Shown piece by piece: positions 47,810 through 60,510 of a DNA stretch of 64,000 bases. The translations under genes were made by a program, and so were the position numbers. A model generated the notes under the pieces. That model was not told where the DNA came from. It saw only the letters and a list, made by a program, of their open reading frames with translations, and did no database searches. The stretch is from contig MNCI01037971.1 of assembly GCA_015680685.1 (NCBI GenBank), forward strand, positions 5,385 through 69,384, written 5' to 3'. The stretch comes from Gnetum montanum. Its lineage: Eukaryota > Streptophyta > Gnetopsida > Gnetales > Gnetaceae. The number at the start of each line of letters is the position of its first letter. Positions within the stretch are counted from its first letter, which is position 1.

Positions 47810-48935
47810 ATCTTCCCCTTTGTTGGTGATGTCCAAAGCTTGAGAAAATGAATAAGCATAATAACATACCATAATATGATAAACATTTAAATGCACAAAT
47901 TGTATAAATATATAGCTAAGGATGAGTACACATCCTTTTTGTAGGGTGGATTAAAATAAATCTCCTTGAACGCTATCCCTTATCTATTCACATATCAAGT
48001 CAAAGTTTGAGAATCAATGAAGAATAAATAATTAAAGCCTTTTAATTGTTATCCAAGATTCATGAGTAACCAAAGGTTGCATTTCAAGCATTGAAAAAAT
48101 ATATCTCTAATATAATAATCCATAAGCCATTACCAATAAAAACCCTATATAGGTCAAGATCATAATATTATACCAACATAAATACAAATATCTTGAGGAT
48201 ATTAAACCATAGACCATCTCAAACTTTCTCCCCCTTTTTAAACATCAACAAAATGTTACCACAAGTCAATCTCATTGCTAAGGAGAGAGAAAAAACACAT
48301 AATGCTATGAAGATATTTGGATCCAAGATACAAAAAATGGGTCCAACCTTCATGACTCATCATGCTTAGAATCTCAATGGATCAAAAATAGTTAATCACA
48401 TCCTCATCAAGATGTTCATGAAGTACATGTATATATCCATGTCAATATCAAATACTCTCACAAAGAAAACCTTTTTAAGGTAAAAGAGCCAAATGTAACT
48501 TGACCATACTCCAATATTAATATACTTTTTCTTGCTCATATTCAATTGTAGGTGTTGAAGTGGGAGATCTTATTACCGGAGTCTCTTTTGGTGAGAGTTC
48601 CAAAGGACTCCCCTTATACTAGTGGCCTATAAGATGATGAACATTGATGAGGCACATGCTCCTCCTACATACATGCTAATTTTCTTCCCAAATTCTTAAT
48701 ATATCTATTGTAAAGAATTTGTGATATTCTCCCATTGAGCTTTTAGGATCAACTTGTTAGAGATGCAATCTTCATTCTTCTCATAGATTAGATAGATGTA
48801 GTAGTATCTTTGATCATCCATTATCATCATAGTACTAGACTTGCAGTGCAACACTAAGATCAGTGTGGAGAGTAAGGTCTCCCATTAGTGATTAAGAAAA
48901 ATGAAAATAGAAACAATTTTCTCCTAGATACTCAG
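47810..48935 (-). mobile_element. Element G internal remnant, pol lost
   Basis: Between the left LTR of G and element H there is AT-rich sequence without pol motifs. At 48221-48250 the minus strand reads a TTGTTGATG phrase followed by AAAAAGGGGGAGAAAG. Sirevirus-type copia elements typically have such a GGGGGAGA run between the end of pol and the 3' LTR. Protease, integrase and RT-RNase H are not found. Confidence 0.5.
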
Positions 48936-49520
48936 TGTGATATCTCATCCCTAGATGTCATGGAAAACATCATATATACAATATATTAGACATTATGCAT
49001 ACAAAGAAAATATATCAAATGTGAAATATAAGTGATATTCAACATTATGTATAAAGGAAATAATAGGAAAAATTTAAAAAGAGAAAGAAAAGAATGCTTT
49101 ATTGATATAGAATAGCATATTCAAATTGTGCTCTGGGAGTGTTCCTTGGGGTTTTCTTCCTTTGGCATCAATCCCTTAGAGGAAATCTAGCATTGCCACC
49201 ATGGTTAGGCCTATAACTTAACCAAAAGGAATGGCCAAATCACTTCCTATCCCACTTCACCCAGCTTCCTATGACTTTCCTATACCAACTCTACCATTCC
49301 ATGACTCACCTATATTGGCTCCACCATTCCATGCTAGCACAACCTCTAACCCTGGCTATAAATGTCTTAGGCCAAACCCCCAAAGGTTACCTTAAGAGAG
49401 ATGTTCATTATTACAACATGCCCTTTTAGGTCTCAATTACAACTACCCTTTCAAGTCTTGTTAAGATAACAATAACACTTGTTATGAAGAAGCATCATCT
49501 TCATTAGGCAACAACATCAT

Positions 49521-50990
49521 TTGTAATTTCTACAATATGCTAATCTGTACAACTCAAAAGAAGAACTTCCAAAAAAACCTTTTTGCTTATAAATACCTCT
49601 ATATCCCATCTTTTCAAAATCTAGTTGGAATTAATATAGAAATTCCCATGGTAAGACTTCTTGTAAGCACCGGAAATCAACATCCAAATCTTTTAATTTT
49701 TCTAAGATGTGTGGATATTGATATTCATGCTAGTCCAAGCCTATGATGGACATAGAGAATATTGTTTCTCACTCACTAGGGATCTTGAAAGCATGTTGTT
49801 TGTTACAACTTTCATTCTCATTCTTGGATTCTGGTCTAGATCATTTCTCTTCATGAATATCATACTCCTTATCGAAATAAGATTTTGTATCTCCATGTTG
49901 TTTTGCCCTATGTTTTAATTGCAAGATGGATTAATATATCCTTTTCTTGATAGTTGAAGATTTTTCTGCTTCTTCAACTAATTCTCCAATTAATACATCA
50001 ACTAATCTTTAACTAATAATTGACTAATACTAATACAACAACTAATTCTCCAATTGATTTAACTACATTTTCTAATTTTATAATTACATTCTCTAATTTT
50101 AGTAATATTTAATGACAACATATAATTTTAGTAATATGTAACTATAATATGTAATTCTTGGTGGCCTTTCTACCCCCCTTAAAAATACTAACTCTGGTAC
50201 TATAACTAATGACATGCCATAGTTATCTTAAGACTATCTATAGGGGTTATGCACTAAATCTTGAAGCCCAAAAGGTTGAATTTATGATATCATTAAATTA
50301 TAGGGTACTTGGATGATAAATTTGACCTCACCATTGAGTTTACGAGGCTGAAAAATATTAGAAATGACTATTCATATGTTGAAAATGAACATCGTATGCT
50401 TGAGTGATGCCAAAATTAAACTTTTGAGGATCTCAAGATGTTATATTGGGCAAGGAGTAAAAACTAATCTTCAAGGTTGCTTGGGATGTATCTGACTTCA
50501 CCATTAAGCTTGAAAGGTTGAAATCTATAGGAAATTACTCTTCATTCATGGAAAAAGGTTTTCAAAATCCAAAGTTATGGCTTCTAGAGTCTAAGTACTT
50601 TGATGTAAAAAATGAGACTTCTCGAGAGGTCACCCATCCTAGTTCTACTCCAGAGCAAGCACATTTAATTGTGGAAATTTTATCTCTATTTCTATCACTA
50701 AGCAAAATTCAAATTTTGGAAACTATTTTTGCAAGTTCTTAATTTAGAATAATAGTTCAATAACAAAAATTTTAACTTTTTCATTAATTGACAAGAATTT
50801 CAAATTTTTTTGTCAATTGACTGACAATTGAAAATTTTCCTTCATATAATGAAGAATTTGCCATTTTGTTGTGAATAGTAGTAATGGCTAATATGACACA
50901 TCATTTCAAGGTCCACATGGTTTTTTTTGAGGTTTGTGGAACCCTCCTATGGGCCAATGTGGCCCATCTTAGGATCCACATGTAGAGAGG
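49521..50990 (+). other. Element H interior, left part: no domain seen
   Basis: Short plus frames occur (49537-49746, 49709-49918, 50518-50742) but resemble no family I know. About 50300-50390 and 50480-50570 share a phrase (CTTGG.TG.....TGAC.TCACCATT.AG) as an internal duplication with 180 bp offset. Confidence 0.4.
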
Positions 50991-51215
50991 TGGTTATCGG
51001 CAATGTTTGAAGAGGTAGTTATTGTCAATGCTAAAGGTAGTCATCAATGGCATTGGAAGTGGTTATTAGCAATGCTGAAGGTAGTGATTGGTGGAACTGG
51101 AGGTAGTGATCGGCAATGTTGAAGGTAATGATTAGCAACACTAGAGGCAGTGCTTGTTAGTGCTAAAAATAGTGATTGGCAGCACTGGAGGCAATGATTA
51201 GCGGTGGCAAAAAAA
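50990..51215. repeat. Degenerate minisatellite, about 33-36 bp unit
   Basis: Units of the form GGTAGTGATTGGCAATGCTGAA recur six to seven times with substitutions. The 130-codon minus frame through 51044-51436 is produced by this simple repeat and is not taken as a gene. Confidence 0.6.
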
Positions 51216-51689
51216 AAGTTATGGTGAGGGTTTCTACAATAAAAACATAAGAAAAAGGTGAAGGTTTTGAACATGGTAGTTGTAGGATGGTGCACATAGA
51301 ATGTGGTATGGCAAAGGGCAGCATGACATGTGGTAGCTAGCATGACAAGGTTAAGTGGTAATAGCCTACATGCTACAGTATGCATGGATGACGAAGTAGC
51401 ATAGGAAGAAAGGGTTTTAATTTTTAGGTAGGCCATGATGAGAGTGGCATAAGAATAGGGGCAATGAGGGTTTTAGTGGTAGGCAAGAATTTGTGTTGAC
51501 ACAATAGTAGGAGGAGAATGATTGGCATAGCACAATGGATGGGCATGAATGGTAGACCATAGGCACAGGAGCAGTGGTGGTGGTAGGTAGACTACAGTGG
51601 CAATAGAGTACAAGGGTAGCAAATAGCAACATGACAAGGAAAGGTGGCACATGGAAAAAAATGAAAATGGAAGGGAACAAGTTGTGGTC

Positions 51690-51860
51690 CCCTTGGGGCT
51701 AGCCCAAGGGCTAGTCATTAGCTGCCAACTATAGCAACAAGTCAATTGTGGCTATAGCTAGTAGCACAATTGGCTGCAGCTGGCAACATGACTAGCTGTG
51801 GCTAGCAATTTTACCAACCGCGGTGGTTGGGAGGACTAGCTATGGCCCTCCCAAGGGCTT
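51690..51860. repeat. GC-richer short repeats (GTGGCTAGC units)
   Basis: Copies of ACTAGCTGTGGCTAGCA-like units about 20 bp long alternate with GGGCTAG phrases. A small CCGCGG palindrome lies at about 51820. The composition is noticeably richer in G+C than its surroundings. No coding sense is evident. Confidence 0.5.
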
Positions 51861-51939
51861 GTGGCCTTAAAATTATTATTATTATTATTTAAATAAATTT
51901 ATTTTATTTCCATTTTTTTAAAAAAAAATATTTAAACTA

Positions 51940-52165
51940 TGGAGGACTTGGGTTTAAACCCATGACCTCCCAATCATTTTTTTCTTATTTTCTTTAAATA
52001 ATAATAAGTTCATACTTGAGGTTGAACTTATTATTTAAAATAATAATAAGTTCATACTTGAGGTTGAACTTATAATAATAATAATATTTTATTTATATTT
52101 ACGTTTTTATTTTTATTTAAGTAAAATAATTTTGGAGCATGGGATCGAACCCATGACCTCCCCCT
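51940..52165 (-). repeat. Paired ACCCATGACCTCCC repeats and a 45 bp direct repeat
   Basis: The phrase ending AACCCATGACCTCCC occurs at about 51956 and 52148. The second, on the minus strand, reads GGGTTCGATCCC, a tRNA B-box-like sequence. Between them AATAATAAGTTCATACTTGA and the bases after it recur twice (52005-52080) in an ATT/AAT microsatellite context. Confidence 0.45.
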
Positions 52166-52224
52166 TAATAAGTAGTTTAGAGGTTTTCTATTTTTTTTTT
52201 AACTTTTCATTATTATTTTATTCC

Positions 52225-52330
52225 ACCTTGCCTTAGCACTTGGTGTGGTGGTTTGGCCGATGATAGGGTAGGGGTTTGATATGGGTAAACAATAATTCTA
52301 GTTTGATTCCCAATCCTAAGATCTTGATTT
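52225..52330 (+). mobile_element. Possible tRNA-derived SINE head
   Basis: TGGTGTGGTGG at 52241-52251 is close to an RNA polymerase III A box, and GTTTGATTCCC at 52301-52311 is close to a B box (GGTTCGANTCC). The spacing is about 60 bp, as in tRNA-like promoters. A T-rich stretch follows near 52330. No target duplications or second copy were found in the window, so this is only a candidate. Confidence 0.25.
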
Positions 52331-52684
52331 TTTTTGAAATAATAAATTAATAATTTTAATAATTTAATATTATTTTAATGCATGCATTACAAGAAACTTT
52401 CAACATTAATATCTCCCAAACCATAAGTCCAATCGAGATGAAATTTGGACCGTTAGAATCATCTACACAAGTACTATGTGTTGGACATAGTTTTAGGGTT
52501 CAAATATGAAGTTGAGTTTTCAAGATTTAAAAGGACCAAACTAGCTTATTTTGTTGAAATAACATTTCTAAGATAACATATGGTAACTTGGAATCTTATA
52601 GATTACTTGGATAGTGAATGTTTTTTTAAAAAAGGGATCAATTCAAGTCATGGTTACTAACTTTCTTAAAAGAAATTTAACAAT

Positions 52685-52938
52685 NNNNNNNNNNNNNNNN
52701 NNNNNNNNNNNNNNNNNNNNNNNNNNNNNNNNNNNNNNNNNNNNNNNNNNNNNNNNNNNNNNNNNNNNNNNNNNNNNNNNNNNNNNNNNNNNNNNNNNNN
52801 NNNNNNNNNNNNNNNNNNNNNNNNNNNNNNNNNNNNNNNNNNNNNNNNNNNNNNNNNNNNNNNNNNNNNNNNNNNNNNNNNNNNNNNNNNNNNNNNNNNN
52901 NNNNNNNNNNNNNNNNNNNNNNNNNNNNNNNNNNNNNN
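52685..52938. other. Assembly gap (254 N)
   Basis: Undetermined bases that hide the start of the right-hand repeat of element H. Frames drawn across it carry no information. Confidence 0.95.
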
Positions 52939-53482
52939 ACAATGAAAATATACCGAATGTGAAATATAAGTGATATTCAACATTATGTATAAAGGAAATA
53001 ATAGAAAAAATTCAAAAAGAGAATAAAAATAATTCTTTATTGATATAGAATAGCATATCTAGATCATGCTCTAAGAGTGTTCCATGGGGTTTTCTTTCTT
53101 TAGCATCTATCTACTAGAGGCAATCTAGCACTACCATCATCATTAGGCTTATAACCCAACTAGAAGGGATGACTAGTACACTTCCTATCCCACTTCACCC
53201 AGCTCCTTATGACTTGCCTATACCACCTGTAGAATTTCATGACTTGCCTATACTAGCTCCACCATTCCATGCTAGCATGACCTCTAAGCCTGGGTATAAA
53301 TGCCTTAGGGAAAACCCTCAATGGCTACCTTAAGGCAAACCCCCAATGGCTACCTTAAGAGACACATCTGTTATTACAACATATCCTTTTAGGTCTCAAT
53401 TATAACTACCCTTTCAGGTCTTATTAAAATAACAATAACACTTGTTATGAAGAAACACCATCTTCGTTAGGTAGTAGCATCA

Positions 53483-55662
53483 TTTGAAAATGGGGATGTT
53501 GCACTCAACAAGGAACCCCTTTTGAAAAAAAGAACCTTGAATTCAAATAGTAAGGATAAAAAAAGTTACAATAGTAGTAATAGTTTCTAACTTTTTCAAT
53601 GCATCTATTTCTTATATATCCTTTCTTGGATCACCTTGCCTTGTAGAGATGCATCCTTAAATCTCATCAAAATATGCTTCATATCAATAAATCTACAATA
53701 CCATATCAAGATCAAGTATGGAGACTTTAAAAATTCAAAGTCTCCTATTAGTAGTACCCTTTAATGATTGATAGATCAAGAATTCAACTTTTATCAAAGA
53801 GAACAAATATTACTTATTTAGAAAAACATAGTTGCAACAATAGATTTCTACCAAAGATTGAATAAGGAAGACCTTCTAAAGAGGTGTTGAGAGATCCATG
53901 AATCATAGTCAAGGGCTCAAGCCACTTGATTTCACCATTCTACAATAATTAATATTTTAAAAATATTTGGACCTTATGGATAAACAAGTACGCATCTATA
54001 AAATATTTTTGATCTATAGCTTAACAAAAAAAAATACCATTTGACTGATACGATCTAGATTATAATGGAATAGGATCGTCCTTCTACAAAACATTGAAAT
54101 AGTTCAAATTATTAGTTCTTATCTTTTCAACTCTTGATTCATCATCATTCAATGGCCACTAGATCCTTGATGATCATTTTCGTGGGCAACTTAACACCTT
54201 GTAGGATCAAGTGATGATTTCTTTGGATAAACAAAACTTTTCAATGGCATCCATTCAATAATTTTCTAATTCCTAGTACTTTAAAGAAAAATAAATGAAT
54301 TAGAAACTAATTTCAGCAAGTCAAGGAATAAAGAGTATAAACTTACTTACTATTACTTACCTTGCTTGCTTGTAGGCATGGGCATAATTAATGGAGTTTA
54401 GGATGATGTTCTCCATCATAGAGTACCTTCCTACCATGAACTTGATCCTCATCTTCTCTATCATTAATGTATCTCTTTAAATCTCTTAATCCATTTAAGG
54501 TTGCTTCTCCATCATACTTTTATTTTTTGAGATAATAGGGCTAATAGTTTTTGTTGATCATGGATTCTGATCCATTAGTATTATTGATACTTTTATCAAT
54601 ATGTGTAGTCATTCCTTCCTTTTGCTTTTTCTCTTTAGGTCTTCTAATGTTTCTAACCTGCAAGTCATATTTTCTAGAATTATTTTCATAGGACAATGTA
54701 TTCAATTTATAATTCTTTGACCATAAATAATAATGAGATTACTTATGCCCAAAATTACAACAATAAAAACACATAGTATTTTCTCATTTGGGCATGTGTG
54801 AACCTAGTTTTATAGCTCTCTTTTGATGAAGTGCTTGTAGATGTCTCCTAGTGAGAATGATTTCTTAATTCTCTTTTTTTTTAAATTTTCTTCTTGTCCT
54901 AGCATGATTGATAAAGTTTCCTTCTATTTTTTTAACCTAATATTGATTAGCTTCAAATCTACAAGATCCTAGTTATTTTTCTTACTGGAAAGGGTTAGCT
55001 TTTAATTCTCAACCCTTAGGTCTAAGTTTTCCTTTACAAGATCTAAGCATTTGTAATTTAGTTGAGAAACTTCCAATTATTTTTCTTTTAAAGCCTTTTT
55101 CATCTTATTGCATAAGTTTTGAAAGGAAATAATTTCATTGCATACTATATCATATCTTTCTTTAGTGATACCTTCACATTCTTCATTTTCTTTTACAATA
55201 TTGGAGGTGGAATCTTCATGTGCAAGAGCTAAGAAAATAAGATGTGAATTTGCCTACAAGTCATCAATTTCTTCTTCACTAAACTTATCATCCCAACATG
55301 TATAGATGATATTTACTCTCCTTTATTCACTAGACTCTTCCTCTTATAACTTGTAAGCACTAGGGCATTCCAAGGCCATATCGCCTCTTTGACTAAATAC
55401 CTAACATTCCATAGAAGAGGTATTTAAATTTTGAAATTTTAGATTGCTTACCTATTTGCTTATATTTACTATCCAATATGTTGTTGATGAGTTGAGTGTA
55501 TCCATCCAATAAGAATACCCAAACTATGAACCTTATGTACATGAAGAATTTTTGCATTCAAGTCTTTCAACATGTAAAGTTGACCTCTTTGAACATTGGT
55601 GGCTTGGTGTATGATCCTTCTTCCATTGTTCACTCTTGATTTGTTATGCTCAACAACAGGAG
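53483..55662 (-). pseudogene. Element G gag region relic (Ty1/copia, Sirevirus-like)
   Basis: The minus strand reads a long charged, coiled-coil-like stretch at about 54840-55230 (ENEECEGITKERYDIVCNEI, then LVKENLDLRVEN), and then a zinc-knuckle-like CFYCCNFGHK near 54760. This is the order typical of Sirevirus Gag: coiled-coil, then CCHC, then start of pol. Stops occur at Gln positions. 53483-54400 is further decayed and holds no recognisable protease or integrase. Confidence 0.6.
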
Positions 55663-55680
55663 TACCAGGCTTCAATATCA
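55663..55680 (-). promoter_or_regulatory. Element G primer binding site (initiator-Met tRNA type)
   Basis: The minus strand reads TGATATTGAAGCCTGGTA, close to TGGTATCAGAGCCTGGTT, directly inside the right-hand LTR. It explains why the minus frame at 55469-55681 appears open from here: it begins in the primer site and is not a gene. Confidence 0.7.
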
Positions 55681-56792
55681 CTTAAGAATAGAGAACTTTG
55701 AAGGGGGATTAAATAATTTTCCCAATTCATACAATCAAGACAACAAAAAACTACAACTATATGTATGTGGTTCCCCAACTTGAGTGCGTGCACACTTGGA
55801 GGATAGAATCTTGGCACACCTCTAGACTTTATTCCTTAGGAAAATGTGGTTTCAAGGGCACCACAACCTTTATAATATTTTATCTCTACAAGGGGTATTT
55901 TCACACAAAAACACACTCAAACCCACAAGGTTCCAACAAGATCAAAATGTGATTTCAAGGATCCCACAACCTTTACAATGATGTGAGCTCTACACGAAGT
56001 GTTTTCTCATTGGAAACACACTCAAACCTACAAGGTTCCAACAAGCTCATAAGATATATTTTTGTAATAAGCACATCAAACCCATAGGGTAAGAAAGAAA
56101 AGAAATAAAATAGGGAGAGAATGTAGCTACAGTTTATACGTTTCTTACTTTTAAGCTCTTATGAAATAAAATACAACATACAAATGATATACAATGAAGA
56201 ATAAAAAAGCTACACAACATGTATTCAATGATGGATAAATTTTATGAATACTTATTTTGCTTCTCAAGTCATTATTCCTTCTTTTATAGCTTTTCTTAGT
56301 GCCTTTTGACCATTGGAATTTGTGCAATGGCTACTAATGGCTAGTCAGGATGTTCCATTTGAACTTGGGATATCTCACTGATGTTTTGGAGCTTACAAGC
56401 AGGATGTATCACTTGTGATGTCCAAACTAGGATGTCCTAATAGCAATTTGGATTTCTACTATTTATTTTGGATGTCTAGCCTCCAATTTCACTTTCAACT
56501 CTGGAACATTTCATTGACATTTTGTACATCTTAGTAGATCTTAGAACACCTTCTTTTGACTTGTAGACTTTGTTTCCTAATTGAGATTTTGTGTCATCTC
56601 ATATTAACATCCCAAATCTTATTTTATCATCCTAGCTTAGCTCTCATTATAGCTCAACTCTCATTTTTGTAATTCAGCTCTCATTTTTCCAAACTCATCT
56701 TGCTCTTATTAATTTCTTCCTTAGCACTATAAATCCATACAAACACATTTCCACATTCTCTATTTTCAAGTTTTTAACATACCATAAGATCA
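55681..56792 (-). mobile_element. Element G 5' LTR (Ty1/copia)
   Basis: Bounded by the primer site on the left and by the end of homology with 47809 on the right. The minus strand shows a TTATAAAAG box near 56285 and, next to the primer site, the ATCCCCCTTC run typical of copia U5. A roughly 125 bp unit with AATGTG.TTTCAAGG and CCCACAACCTTTA is duplicated at 55845-56050. GGGATATCTC, GGATGTCC and GGATGTCTA motifs cluster upstream of the TATA box at 56345-56475. Confidence 0.75.
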
Positions 56793-57600
56793 ATACCTTT
56801 CTTATTGGGATAGCCTTTAGCACAAAATCCAAAAATGCTTTTACTCAAAATTTTACACAAAATAGTTATGAATGACTACATTGATTATGGGGAATTATGA
56901 AAAAAATACATTTTTTTACCAATTAATTCTTATGCTAGTTTAAGATACTTATACTATTATGCATATAATGTGAAACAATGTATTAAATTTTTGCTTCATT
57001 TTGTGATGTGTTACTTCTATTATGTGATTGTTCTTGGAATCCATTTATCTTGTAGAGGGATATTAGTTTGCATGCCTCAAAAAAAATTATAGTATGATAT
57101 TATCATGTGATAATTTTATGTTCATGTGTGTTGGAATAACACTTATATTCTCTTCCAAGGATCCTTTAGTAATGATGCCTTTATGGATTAGTCCATGAGT
57201 CATAGAAGAAAATTAAGAGTTTTTCAAATTATTCTATTTTTAAATATCATGTTTAAGTGAGTATCCCCATGTTCTAATTCTTAGATTATGATGCTATCAT
57301 GAAAATTTCATGAAATTTTCAAAATCTTGGATTTTGTGTTTAAGATTTTTCTCATCAAGGATTTGATTTATGTTTTGGAATAGTTTTATTAGATGTAAAT
57401 GATGATTCAACACTATATGAAATAACATAATGGCTAGTTAGCTTGTTAAATGCTTAAATAGATTATGATTCATATGCTTTATGGCATGGTTAATAGTTTG
57501 AAAATTTTTGGGTATGTGGCAACACTTTTAGGAGAACATTAACTTTGATGGATAAATCTCTGTATTCAGCAAATTTTTCTTATGTTCAACATTGTACATG
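56793..57600. other. AT-rich interval, nothing recognised
   Basis: No frame, repeat partner or domain is visible between the right LTR of element G and the probable start of element F's LTR. Confidence 0.5.
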
Positions 57601-58503
57601 TTTGAAGATTTAATAATATTACTTCTACCCATGTGGATAGATGCTTTGGATTGTCTACAAATATTGTGTTAGATAGTGATTTTTATTTTATGGGTGATAA
57701 AGCATGAAGATTATACTAGTCAACTATGATATCATATCTACTATATCACATCTATAATATTGTAGGTTGGGATGCTATGTTGCAAATACAATGTTACAAT
57801 CATAGTAAATTCCTATATCTATCATGTTTATGGCACCTTTTTATCATTCTCTTAGTGCATAGTTTGTGATTTTCTTCTATAGGACTTCATAAAATTTTCC
57901 TCTAAGTGCTCATAACATAGATTGAATTAATTATATAGAGTTTTATTTGAGTATGAGATGTACCTAGACTTTGTTACATGACAAAAATAAAATTGAGATT
58001 TCTTCTTTTCATTATAGCACTTGTATTAGTATTAAGTTTGCTTACAAGCATTTTAGTTTATATGTAGTTTACTTTTCTATAATTAATAATATAACATTTT
58101 ATTCTATTGTTACATGAGTATGACCACATTGAGCGTAATGTACTAATTCTTGGTAATCCCAATAGTGAATACTTGGTACACCTAGAAATAAACAATTGGT
58201 AACCTGGTGACATTGGTATAAGTTCAAAATCTGTACAGAATGTGAAAAAATATACTCTATGTTTAGAATAGTTAGCTATTAATTAGTTAAATTTTAATAT
58301 TTAAATTACTTCTTTTCTTATTCCTTTTCAAGATAAAAAAATTAACACAAGTGATAATGGAGAGGACAACAACTAGTAAGCTCATATTTGACTATCTAGG
58401 ACATAAGCCACTTAGGTAAAGGGGGTCCACGAAATTCAACCGAATCACATGTACATGCTTGTGATTCATATGGTTGGGCATAGGAAATATCCTCTGTAGA
58501 TCA
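57600..58503 (+). mobile_element. Element F 5' LTR
   Basis: The right end GTGATTCATATGGTTGGGCATAGG...ATCA matches the reverse complement of the start of element D's LTR. A block near 58110-58210 (ATGACCACATTGAGC, then TTGGTAA) matches the middle of D's LTR. The left end is not resolvable by eye; it is placed from D's LTR length of about 900 bp. Confidence 0.6.
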
Positions 58504-58522
58504 TTAGCATCATTATATGTGA
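58504..58522 (+). promoter_or_regulatory. Element F primer binding site (Asp-tRNA type, decayed)
   Basis: TTAGCATCATTATATGTGA directly after the LTR end. It aligns in register with TTGGCGCCGTTGCCGGGGA; most differences are C-to-T or G-to-A changes. The position matches the primer site of element D. Confidence 0.55.
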
Positions 58523-58889
58523 CTTATCTTTTTTCTATGTGTACTAAGTATTTTAGATAGTTAAATAATATAATGTCATTATAGAAATATAACATATCAT
58601 CCTTAAAATAATAGTAATATTTTATTTCTAGCATACTACAAAAGAATAAACTAAAAATATCTTCTTCTTGCAATGCTAATTCTCTACTTGCTAATGATAT
58701 TAATAAGTAACATGATAGGATGAGGAGAAATGTTGATGAGATAACTCAATAATTGAAGATTTTCTATGTCCATCACCCACATTTCTATTATCTAGATTCT
58801 ACTTTCATCCTTCACTAGGATGAGCAACTATGTTGGAGAAACTTGGAGGATAATGTTGTATTACCTTCCAATAATGCTATCTCCTAACT

Positions 58890-60510
58890 ATTTATGAAAT
58901 TACTAATGAAGCTAGGGCTTGAACTAGCAACCCTAGAATACCAAGTGAAGAAAAACATCTCCAAAGTCTATCAACAAATACAAGCCAAACTTAGAAATGA
59001 AAAAATCATGGAGACTCATCATGAATCCTATAAGGGTAATAAGGTCTCAATCTTATTGATCTCACAGTTAGAAAATGAGGATATTGAACTTCCATTAGGG
59101 TGATCCTAGTGCCAAGGTCCTCCTTTCTTTAGTTAGGATAATACAACTCATCAATTGTTATGCTCAACATTAGCAAACAAAGAAGGTAATGGGAGAATTA
59201 ATCCTAGAACCAAGGAAACCTCAAGGCCAAGGTCCCCTATTCATTCACCAAAATATCAAATAAGGGACCAAAGAAAGAGGACAAGCTAACATAACTCTCA
59301 AGGAAAAATGTGATCAAGACTAAAGGAAAAACAAGCAAGATTAAGGTGAAGATGACAAAAGTATCCATCCAAGATATGTAAGGAGTGAGCATAGATAGTG
59401 GAAAGAAGAGGAGTAATGCCGTTAGGAGAGAAGGCATAGTAGGCCACATCATAGAAGACATGACTAGGATAGAGTCCATCATGAATATAATGACTATAAT
59501 GAACCCCTACTTACTACTAGAAGCATGATAAACATCTTAGAGAAAGTTCATATTCCCACAAGGCATCAAAGGGATAGCCTAATCAAATAGCTTTATATGA
59601 ATAACATCCTTAAATTTAAGGAAGATTATAATGTTGATTTATAAAATCACTTGTAAGCCTTTCATCATGCATGTACCTTGAAAAAAACATTGAGAATAAC
59701 TAATAGAAGCTCAAACTATTCTCTAGGATACATATTAAAAAATTTGAAATTTGGTATCAATCTTTGGAGCTAGAATCTATCCATAGATGGAGTATAATGT
59801 TGGAGTTGTTTAATGATAGATATCAAATATGATCTAGCATTTTCAACTTAAGAAAGTAAATTCAAGGATAGAAATAAGGGAATCATGAATGTTTTAATGC
59901 TACCTTTGGAAGGTACTATTCTCTTTTACACCAATTCCCATGTCATGGTTTCTTTCAAAGAGAACAACTTTAACATGTAATAGATGAACTCATGAATAAA
60001 CCTAAAGAGACTCTTGGGATTTATGACTAAGGGTGATTATCAAGAATGAGAGTTCATCAAATACAGAGGCTTATTGATCAAGTGGCAAAAGAAGGAGTAT
60101 TGGAAAAGAGAGAAAGTGCATAGGAGTATAATAGCGAGCCCTCCATCTACAAAAGAAAGGTACATCTCTGTGATCCTAAGGAGGAAGCATCATTAGAAGA
60201 GGTTATGCAAACAAAAACCTTGCTGATTCAAAAATATATCATAGAGATATTGACAAAGATGGATGAAATGTAGGACACAATGTCTGAAAAGGTCTAAACT
60301 ACTCTAAAAATTATGAAGGAAAAGATGGAGCAAGGGAACAGGGACAAAGACAAAAGGAGAAGAAACGATCTAGTGAAAAAACTACCATTAACATAAATGA
60401 AACGATGTGGAAGTTGATAAGGTTGTATATTTTCAAATAAAAGATGAAGAATGTGACATTTACCAATATGAATATCCCAAGAGATGTTGTCCAATACTAT
60501 CATACATACA
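58890..60510 (+). pseudogene. Element F gag relic
   Basis: The N-terminal part is open at 58894-59103 (LGLELATLEYQVKKNISKVY). The Gag core near 59600-60000 parallels D's, and a Lys/Glu-rich segment lies near 60100-60380. TAA and TAG stops are frequent. 58523-58890 is the untranslated leader. Confidence 0.6.

Larger units (their letters stand above)
48936..53482 (+). mobile_element. Element H: LTR-flanked non-coding element
   Basis: The repeats 48936-49520 and (within or after the gap) about 52945-53482 share more than 500 bp in the same orientation, each with a TATAAATG box (49357 and about 53297), short CCATTCCATGACT-type internal repeats and the end ...TAG....CATCA. The 3.2 kb between them has no retroviral domain. 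It thus looks like a large non-autonomous LTR derivative. It lies between copia-derived sequences, so it probably inserted into element G. The start TGTGATATCTC is inferred, and no matching target duplication was found. Confidence 0.6.

Noticed and set aside
51044-51436. 130-codon minus frame rich in Cys/His/Ser
   Set aside because: It translates a degenerate minisatellite and A/T-rich sequence; no start context or family.
52614-52983. Open frames on both strands across the second N run
   Set aside because: Created by undetermined bases.
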